This document shows positions 58,754-64,000 of a stretch of DNA of 64,000 nucleotides, in pieces. Source of the DNA: Claveliimonas bilis (lineage in GTDB: Bacteria > Bacillota > Clostridia > Lachnospirales > Lachnospiraceae); assembly GCF_030296775.1 (NCBI RefSeq), contig NZ_AP027742.1, positions 1,798,001 to 1,862,000 of the forward strand, given 5' to 3'. How positions within the stretch are numbered: the stretch's first letter is position 1; every line of letters starts with the position of its first letter. The position numbers and the translations under genes were made by a program. Below the pieces are notes generated by a model, which saw only the letters and a program-made list of their open reading frames with translations, ran no database searches and had not been told where the DNA came from.

Positions 58754-59338
58754 CTAAAATGCATTCTGGAAATAAGCGATTGCTGCGTTTACACCGCCTG
58801 TCACCGCTCTTGATGTGATAGTGGCACCGCTGATAGCATCGATAGGTTCCCCTTCTCCGCCGTCTTTGGAAACGTAGAACTGATCTGCCTGTACGCCTAC
58901 ATACTGTCCGTAAAAGGACTCTTCCCTTGCTTTCATACCGAGACCTGCTGTCTCAGATATTGAAAGGAAAGAAATTCCGCTGATGCTTCCATCGGCTGTG
59001 ATACCCACTGTCATCTGGATATCTCCGCCGTAACCTTCCCCGTCTGTAACCGTAATGACATATCCTGCTTCACCGCCGTCCACAGCGCTTACTTCATCAA
59101 TCGATCCCTCAATTCCCGCGTCGGAAATTGCCTGCTTTGCGATATCCTGATCTACATCTACTGTCTCAAACGCATCAATATCAGCGTCCGGGAATACCGC
59201 CTGCCATGCTTCCTTCTTTGCCTCCTCGTTCGCCTGAGCGATCGGATCCTTTGTCACTTCATATGCCACTCCCAGCAAAAGTCCGGAAATCAAAGTAATA
59301 ACTGTAAGAATAATCGTATTTCTGATAATCTTGTTCAT
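58754..59338 (-). CDS. rnfG: Rnf complex subunit RnfG
   Basis: The 194-residue protein has one N-terminal helix and an extracytosolic FMN-binding domain. The flavinylation motif SGAT is at residues 170-173, in DAISGATITS, so Thr173 should carry covalent FMN added by ApbE. The start overlaps rnfD by one base. Confidence 0.97.
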   Translation of the reverse strand: MNKIIRNTIILTVITLISGLLLGVAYEVTKDPIAQANEEAKKEAWQAVFPDADIDAFETVDVDQDIAKQAISDAGIEGSIDEVSAVDGGEAGYVITVTDGEGYGGDIQMTVGITADGSISGISFLSISETAGLGMKAREESFYGQYVGVQADQFYVSKDGGEGEPIDAISGATITSRAVTGGVNAAIAYFQNAF

Positions 59339-60291
59339 TATTTTTCTCCTCCTTTACCAAATGGTTTTGGAAGAGTAACCTTCTCAATCAACGGAACCAG
59401 AAGGTTACTGATGATGATTGCATAGGACACACCTTCTGCCGATCCGCCGAAAATACGGAACAGACCTGTCAAAAGACCAAGCACGATACCATAGACATAC
59501 TGTCCTTTCTTCGTGATCGGTGATGTTACATAGTCTGTTGCCATGAACCATGCACCAAGCATCAGACCACCGCCGCACAGATGAGCTGTGATATACTGCG
59601 GATCAAAAAATCCAATCTCCGGATGCGCTACATGTCCGAAAATTCCTACAAAAATCACGAATGTCACAATATATGTACCTGGGATCCTAAGATCAATGAC
59701 TCCCATTAAGATCAGGAAAATAGCTCCGATCACAATGGCAATCACAGAAGTCTCACCAATGGTTCCCGGAATATTTCCGATCAGCATATCCATTGTGTTG
59801 ACCTGATCCAAAGCGCCCTCTTTTACATAGGCAAGTGGGGTCGGTCCGGTAATGCCGTCATAGACAAAGCTTGTCATTGGTCCGGTAAAGGAAAGCAAAA
59901 GGAAACATCTTGCTCCCAGAGCCGGGTTCATAAAGTTCTGTCCAAGTCCTCCGAAAAGCTGTTTTACAATAAGAATACCGAATACGCTTCCCAGCGCGCC
60001 CATCCAAAGCGGCGCTGTCGGAGGCATGTTAAGCCCCAGCAGAAGACCGGTCACAACAGCACTGAAATCTCCTACCGTTACTTTTTTGTGCATAAGTTTC
60101 TCATAAATAAATTCTGTTAATACTGCCGCTGCCGTTGTGCTGATCAGCATAAGCAGAGCAGGTACGCCAAAGTTATATACTCCGAAAGCAGATGCCGGAA
60201 GCAGTGCAATAACTACCATGAGCATGATATTGCCAGAAGTAACCTTGGAACGTATATGTGGTGAAGACGAAATATTTAACTGATTCTCCAC
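59338..60291 (-). CDS. rnfD: Rnf complex subunit RnfD
   Basis: This 317-residue protein has about nine membrane helices. The flavinylation site is in DGITGPTPLA with Thr151. A Pro replaces the Ala of the usual [ST]GA[ST] motif. It is the second Rnf subunit with covalent FMN, and its context is normal. Confidence 0.96.
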   Translation of the reverse strand: MENQLNISSSPHIRSKVTSGNIMLMVVIALLPASAFGVYNFGVPALLMLISTTAAAVLTEFIYEKLMHKKVTVGDFSAVVTGLLLGLNMPPTAPLWMGALGSVFGILIVKQLFGGLGQNFMNPALGARCFLLLSFTGPMTSFVYDGITGPTPLAYVKEGALDQVNTMDMLIGNIPGTIGETSVIAIVIGAIFLILMGVIDLRIPGTYIVTFVIFVGIFGHVAHPEIGFFDPQYITAHLCGGGLMLGAWFMATDYVTSPITKKGQYVYGIVLGLLTGLFRIFGGSAEGVSYAIIISNLLVPLIEKVTLPKPFGKGGEK

Positions 60292-60316
60292 TTTTGTTCA
60301 CCTCTTCCTCTCTTTA

Positions 60317-61636
60317 TTACTTTTTCTTGCGGTTCGCAAGAGCAATTTTCCTCATAGATCCTATAGACTGTTTCAGCTGGCGTTTTGCCGGACATACGTA
60401 ACTGCAGCAGCCGCATTCCACACATTCCAGCCCATTCTGCTTTGTAAAGAGCTCTTCATCATGATGCTCTGCATAATCCGCAAGTCTGGAAGGGATCAGC
60501 CTGCTCGGACAGACCTCTACACACCTTCCGCAGTTAATGCAGGCTGTCGGCTCAAATTTCGCCACCTCGTCTTTTGAAAGACAAAGGATAGATGAAGATG
60601 TCTTTGTCACAGGAGTATCCAGAGTAAACATAGCAAATCCCATCATCGGACCGCCGGAGATGACCTTCTCCGGTTCACCCTTGAATCCGCCTGCAGCTTC
60701 CACAAGTTCCATCTGGTTTGTTCCAAATAAGGCCTTAAAATTGCCAGGTTCATTCACTCCATCGCCGCTGACTGTTACAACTCGCTCCATAGACGGGATA
60801 CCTTTTACAACTGCCTGGTATACATTGATCATTGTCTCAACGTTGTCTACCACGCATCCTGCATCGGCCGGAAGCATAGTGGAATTAATTGCCCGTCCGG
60901 TTGTTGCATAGATGAGCTGACGCTCTGCTCCCTGGGGATACTTCGTTTTCAGAGGCATAACTTCCATGCGTTTCTCATCTTTCACAAGTTCCTGAAGCTT
61001 TGCGATACAGTCTGGTTTATTATCTTCTACAGCAAAAATACCTTTTGCATTGTCAAACAGAGATAAGATCACCTTCATTCCGCCTACAAGCAGCTCCGGC
61101 GTCTCGATCATTCTTCTGTAGTCAGCAGTGATGTACGGCTCACATTCCGCACAGTTTGCTATAATGTAGTCAATTTTATCAGGCTCTTTCGGGGACAGTT
61201 TCACTCTTGTGGGGAATCCTGCACCTCCCATACCTACAATACCGGCTTCGCCGATCGCATTTAAGATCTCTTCCTTTGTCATTTCTTCCAAAGGCTTTAC
61301 AGGGCCGTATTCTACTTCTTCGTACTGTTCGTCATTTTCAACTACAATACAGTTTACTTTTGCTCCTGTAGGATTAAAATGAGGCTCGATCGCTTTCACT
61401 GTTCCGGAAACAGATGCATAGATCGGAGCTGAGACAAACCCGCCGGCCTCCGCAATTTTCTGCCCCCTGAGTACATGATCACCGACAGACACAACCGGAG
61501 CTGCCGGAGCACCGATATGCTGTGAGAGCGGATAAACCAGGTTCCCTTTTGGCTTAACTTCAGTAATCGCCTTGTCCTTGGCCAGGCGCTTACCATCATC
61601 GGGATGAATACCACCCTTAAATGTTAATAATGCCAT
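60317..61636 (-). CDS. rnfC: Rnf complex subunit RnfC
   Basis: The ATG at 61636 after GGAAAACGAG gives 439 residues. The NADH/FMN-binding domain shows GIVGMGGAGFPTRVKL and YIIANCAECEPYITAD. Two 4Fe4S motifs lie near the end (ACINCGRCVEVCPSRL and CVECGCCSYVCPAKR). It oxidises or reduces NAD on the cytosolic side and opens the rnf operon. The Rnf complex couples ferredoxin:NAD oxidoreduction to Na+ or H+ pumping. Confidence 0.97.
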   Translation of the reverse strand: MALLTFKGGIHPDDGKRLAKDKAITEVKPKGNLVYPLSQHIGAPAAPVVSVGDHVLRGQKIAEAGGFVSAPIYASVSGTVKAIEPHFNPTGAKVNCIVVENDEQYEEVEYGPVKPLEEMTKEEILNAIGEAGIVGMGGAGFPTRVKLSPKEPDKIDYIIANCAECEPYITADYRRMIETPELLVGGMKVILSLFDNAKGIFAVEDNKPDCIAKLQELVKDEKRMEVMPLKTKYPQGAERQLIYATTGRAINSTMLPADAGCVVDNVETMINVYQAVVKGIPSMERVVTVSGDGVNEPGNFKALFGTNQMELVEAAGGFKGEPEKVISGGPMMGFAMFTLDTPVTKTSSSILCLSKDEVAKFEPTACINCGRCVEVCPSRLIPSRLADYAEHHDEELFTKQNGLECVECGCCSYVCPAKRQLKQSIGSMRKIALANRKKK

Positions 61637-61774
61637 CTCGTTTTCCTTCCTTCCTAACTTTAATCTGTATATACTATACAAGAAAACGCCGACTCTATCT
61701 AGCTTTTTTCGGCAATTTTATTGTACATTTCCAAGTACATCTTGATGTTTGTTTAACAATGTCTCACACACAAA
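61637..61774 (-). promoter_or_regulatory. rnf upstream region
   Basis: This gene-free stretch should hold the rnf promoter. TATAGT and TATACA are possible -10 elements around 61667-61680, but no convincing -35 is at the right distance. A GCCGA/TCGGC inverted pair lies near 61690-61715. I cannot assign a regulator. Confidence 0.35.
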
Positions 61775-61801
61775 GATAGAGACTATATTCTAGTCTCTAT
61801 C
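61775..61801 (-). terminator. Terminator after rpsA
   Basis: GATAGAGACTA and TAGTCTCTATC form an 11-bp perfect stem with a five-base loop, followed on the minus strand by TTTGTG. It separates rpsA from rnf. Confidence 0.7.
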
Positions 61802-61841
61802 CGAAAACACTTTATGATATTCCATACGGTTTATCAGTTAC

Positions 61842-62921
61842 TTATTCATCAGATCCTTCTTCTGCTTCAGCAGGCTCCAAAGCCTTCATACTCAGACTGA
61901 TCTTCTTCTCTTCCACATTGAGATCAACGATCTTTGCAGTAATCTCCTGTCCTACTGTCAGAACATCTGATGGTTTTTCAACATGCGCTCTGGAAATCTG
62001 GGATACATGAAGAAGTGCGTCCACTCCTGGTGCAAGTTCAACAAAAGCTCCGAAATCTGTCATTCTGGCAACCTTTCCTGTAATCTCCTTGCCAACCGCA
62101 TAATCTTCCTGTGCATTTGCCCAAGGATTTGTCTCCGGGAATTTCAGGCTGAGCGCAATCTTTGTATCATGAATATCTTTTACAAGAACTGTCACTTTCT
62201 CGCCAACCTGGAATACCTTCTTCGGATTTTCAATTCTGCCCCATGACATTTCAGAAATATGAAGGAGTCCATCCACACCGCCAAGATCGATAAATGCTCC
62301 AAAATCTGTCACATTCTTTACTGTTCCTTCAATTCTGTCACCGATCTGCAATTTTTCAAAAAGCTCTTTTTGCTTTTCTGCCCTTTCTGCTACAAGAAGC
62401 TGTCTTCTGTCACCGATAATACGGTTGCGGCGAGGATTAAATTCACTGATCACAAATTCAATTTCCTGTCCCTGATACTTGCTCAGATCTTTTTCATATG
62501 TGTCAGAAACCAGGCTTGCAGGGATGAATACTCTGGCTTCATCAACAACCACACTGAGTCCGCCGCCCAGAATCTGTGCGACAGGTGCCTTCAGTACTTC
62601 TTTGTTTTCAAACGCTTCTTTGAGGCGCTCATTTCCTTTCTCAGCAGCAAGCCTTCTATAAGTAAGCAGCACCTGACCTTCTCCGTCATTAACCTTTAAT
62701 ACTTTTGCAGTCATTGTATCACCAACAGAAACAAGAGTAGTAAGGTCCACACCCGGCTCATTCGTATATTCGCTTCTTGTGATGATACCGTCTGCTTTGT
62801 AACCGATATTCAGAATGATCTCATCCGGCTTTACATCAATGACTGTACCGTCAACCACCTCTCCGTTTCGTATTGTCTTGAATGACTCGTCTAACATCTG
62901 TTCAAATGTTAATTCTGACAT
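61842..62921 (-). CDS. rpsA: 30S ribosomal protein S1 homologue
   Basis: The ATG at 62921 behind GAGGAGG gives 359 residues and overlaps ispH by 20 bases. Four S1 RNA-binding repeats are visible, starting at about residues 20, 105, 190 and 275 (VVDGTVIDVKPDEIILNIGYKADG, GTVKNVTDFGAFIDLGGVDGLLHISEMSW, GKVARMTDFGAFVELAPGVDALLHVSQIS). The Glu-rich tail is normal. Clostridia often fuse or couple ispH and rpsA; here they are overlapping but separate. Confidence 0.95.
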   Translation of the reverse strand: MSELTFEQMLDESFKTIRNGEVVDGTVIDVKPDEIILNIGYKADGIITRSEYTNEPGVDLTTLVSVGDTMTAKVLKVNDGEGQVLLTYRRLAAEKGNERLKEAFENKEVLKAPVAQILGGGLSVVVDEARVFIPASLVSDTYEKDLSKYQGQEIEFVISEFNPRRNRIIGDRRQLLVAERAEKQKELFEKLQIGDRIEGTVKNVTDFGAFIDLGGVDGLLHISEMSWGRIENPKKVFQVGEKVTVLVKDIHDTKIALSLKFPETNPWANAQEDYAVGKEITGKVARMTDFGAFVELAPGVDALLHVSQISRAHVEKPSDVLTVGQEITAKIVDLNVEEKKISLSMKALEPAEAEEGSDE

Positions 62922-63756
62922 TATTTTGAACCTCCTCAATTATTTTGTTGGGCGTGGATGCCCCTGCTGTAATACCTACTGTTTCCACGGACCTTAATTG
63001 ATTCATATCCAAATCGTCAAGTGTCTGTATGTAGTACGTATTGTTACATGCATGATTACATATTTCAAATAACTTCTGGGTGTTTGAGCTCTTTTTGTCG
63101 CCAATCACGATCATTGCATCCACCTCTTTTGCAATACGTTCCGCCTCCTCCTGACGCTCTTTTGTCGCACTGCAAATCGTATTTAAAACAGTTATATCAT
63201 ACCCCTTTTTCGAGATAATTTCAACTAAATCTTTGAATTTATTGTAATTATATGTCGTTTGGGCCACTACGCACACGGGTTTTCCCTCTTCTACCGTAAC
63301 AGCCTGTGCATCTTCTGCTGTAAAAACAACCTTTACATCTTCTTTTGCCCATCCCTGTATCCCTTTCACCTCCGGGTGGTCGGGATTTCCGATGATAATG
63401 ATATACGCGCCTCTTGCACTTTGTTCTGAAACAATCCGATGTATTTTTTTTACAAACGGACAAGTAGCATCTACATAAGGAATCCCTTTTTTTTCAAGCA
63501 TACTGCAGACTCTTTTCGGAACGCCATGGGAACGTATGATAACAACACCATCTTTCACTTTCCCCAGTTCTTCTTCTGTTTCCAGGACACAGACTCCTTT
63601 TTCTTTCAGATCTCGGATCACCTCATCATTATGGATAATAGGTCCGTAAGTGTAGATTTTTTGTTCCTTTTGTTCCCGGATCTGTTCATAGACAGTCTCT
63701 ACCGCCCGCTTTACACCAAAACAAAATCCTGCTGATTTTGCCAGTTTTATTTCCAT
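62902..63756 (-). CDS. ispH: 4-hydroxy-3-methylbut-2-enyl diphosphate reductase
   Basis: The 284-residue enzyme makes IPP and DMAPP in the last step of the MEP pathway, using a 4Fe4S cluster. The cluster cysteines are in KSAGFCFGVKRAV (Cys12), VDATCPFVKK and NTICSATKERQ. TTYN and ITAGASTP motifs are also present. It lies between cmk and rpsA, a classic clostridial order. Confidence 0.97.
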   Translation of the reverse strand: MEIKLAKSAGFCFGVKRAVETVYEQIREQKEQKIYTYGPIIHNDEVIRDLKEKGVCVLETEEELGKVKDGVVIIRSHGVPKRVCSMLEKKGIPYVDATCPFVKKIHRIVSEQSARGAYIIIIGNPDHPEVKGIQGWAKEDVKVVFTAEDAQAVTVEEGKPVCVVAQTTYNYNKFKDLVEIISKKGYDITVLNTICSATKERQEEAERIAKEVDAMIVIGDKKSSNTQKLFEICNHACNNTYYIQTLDDLDMNQLRSVETVGITAGASTPNKIIEEVQNNVRINI

Positions 63757-63771
63757 CTTGTTCTTTCCTTT

Positions 63772-64000
63772 CTATTTGCAAAGAGAGAGTATTTTTGAAA
63801 CCACTTCCGGTATGCTCATATGAGAACTGTCGATCAGCACAGCATCTTCTGCCTGCTTAAGAGGAGCAGTCTCCCGATTCATATCCCTTTCATCCCTCTC
63901 CCTGATATCCGACTCGATTTCATCCAGATTACAGGAAATTCCTTTGGCAGTAAGTTCATCATACCGTCTTTTTGCCCTTGTTCTTGCGTCAGCTGTCAAA
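63772..64000 (-). CDS. cmk: Cytidylate kinase, C-terminal part
   Basis: Only the last 75 codons are inside the window; the gene continues past 64000. LTADARTRAKRRYDEL, EIESDIRERDERDMNRETAPLKQAEDAVLID and a C-terminal helix match the end of Cmk, which phosphorylates CMP and dCMP. It is upstream of ispH with a 15-base gap, giving cmk-ispH-rpsA. Confidence 0.93.
   Translation of the reverse strand, partial: LTADARTRAKRRYDELTAKGISCNLDEIESDIRERDERDMNRETAPLKQAEDAVLIDSSHMSIPEVVSKILSLCK

Overview
The window comes from a spore-forming Clostridia chromosome, most likely the family Lachnospiraceae. The evidence is a small acid-soluble spore protein, YlbJ, a GerW/YtfI pair, a clostridial-order Rnf cluster (rnfCDGEAB), a short HisG with HisZ, Prp next to an N-terminally extended L27, and NOL1/NOP2- and YgiQ-type genes in the usual Firmicutes contexts. 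The genus cannot be fixed from the sequence alone. Almost all genes lie on the minus strand. Plus-strand genes are lexA, the mobile remnants, ylbJ and apbE. No tRNA, rRNA, CRISPR array or prophage was seen.

Layout. 1-760: lexA with degenerate LexA boxes. 780-5700: a scrapyard of accessory DNA. It holds a broken aldo/keto reductase, remnants of a conjugative-transposon module (sigma-like protein, 15-residue HTH stub, TnpW) carrying a GNAT acetyltransferase, a frameshifted and truncated flavodoxin lipoprotein, a complete-looking IS30-family element with imperfect terminal inverted repeats and a 13-bp flanking direct repeat, and a truncated esterase lipoprotein. 5.8-10.2 kb: ribosome and NAD genes (rsfS, yqeK, nadD, yhbY, obgE, rpmA, prp, rplU). 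10.3-17.7 kb: asnA, amidohydrolase, CBS protein, lysC, HAD, ybaK, and the TIGR03936/TIGR03960 pair. 17.8-20.2 kb: an AT-rich pair for lipid-linked glycosylation. 20.3-21.9 kb: three small unknowns, one apparently frameshifted. 22-27.1 kb: a histidine operon (hisZ-hisG-hisD-hisB-HisF-like/HisIE fusion) behind a perfect sigma-A promoter. 27.1-34.9 kb: recU, rluA, SDR, YgiQ, rsuA-like, rsmF-like and an M23 peptidase. 34.9-39.5 kb: pepD, ylbJ, a coiled-coil protein, coaD, rsmD, SASP. 39.6-44.3 kb: recG, yloV, asp23-like, rpmB. 44.2-51.8 kb: a small membrane protein, gerW, DUF2953, a PBP2/FtsW pair, a U32 protein and zapA. 51.9-56.6 kb: ruvB, ruvA, a Gx-type membrane protein and a NusG-II protein, divergent from an ApbE flavin transferase, then two unknown membrane proteins. 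56.6-61.6 kb: the Rnf complex. 61.8-64 kb: rpsA, ispH and the 3' end of cmk.

Most of the window is housekeeping. The points most worth a second look are: the degenerate HisF-like domain fused to HisIE; the flavin-transfer neighbourhood (ApbE, NusG-II, Gx protein, Rnf); the IS30 element with a long direct repeat and repeated internal motifs; a candidate sigma-E promoter for ylbJ nested in the promoter of the divergent pepD; a dual-coded ftsW/PBP2 junction; an apparent A-run frameshift in a membrane protein; and a 49-residue membrane protein next to gerW.
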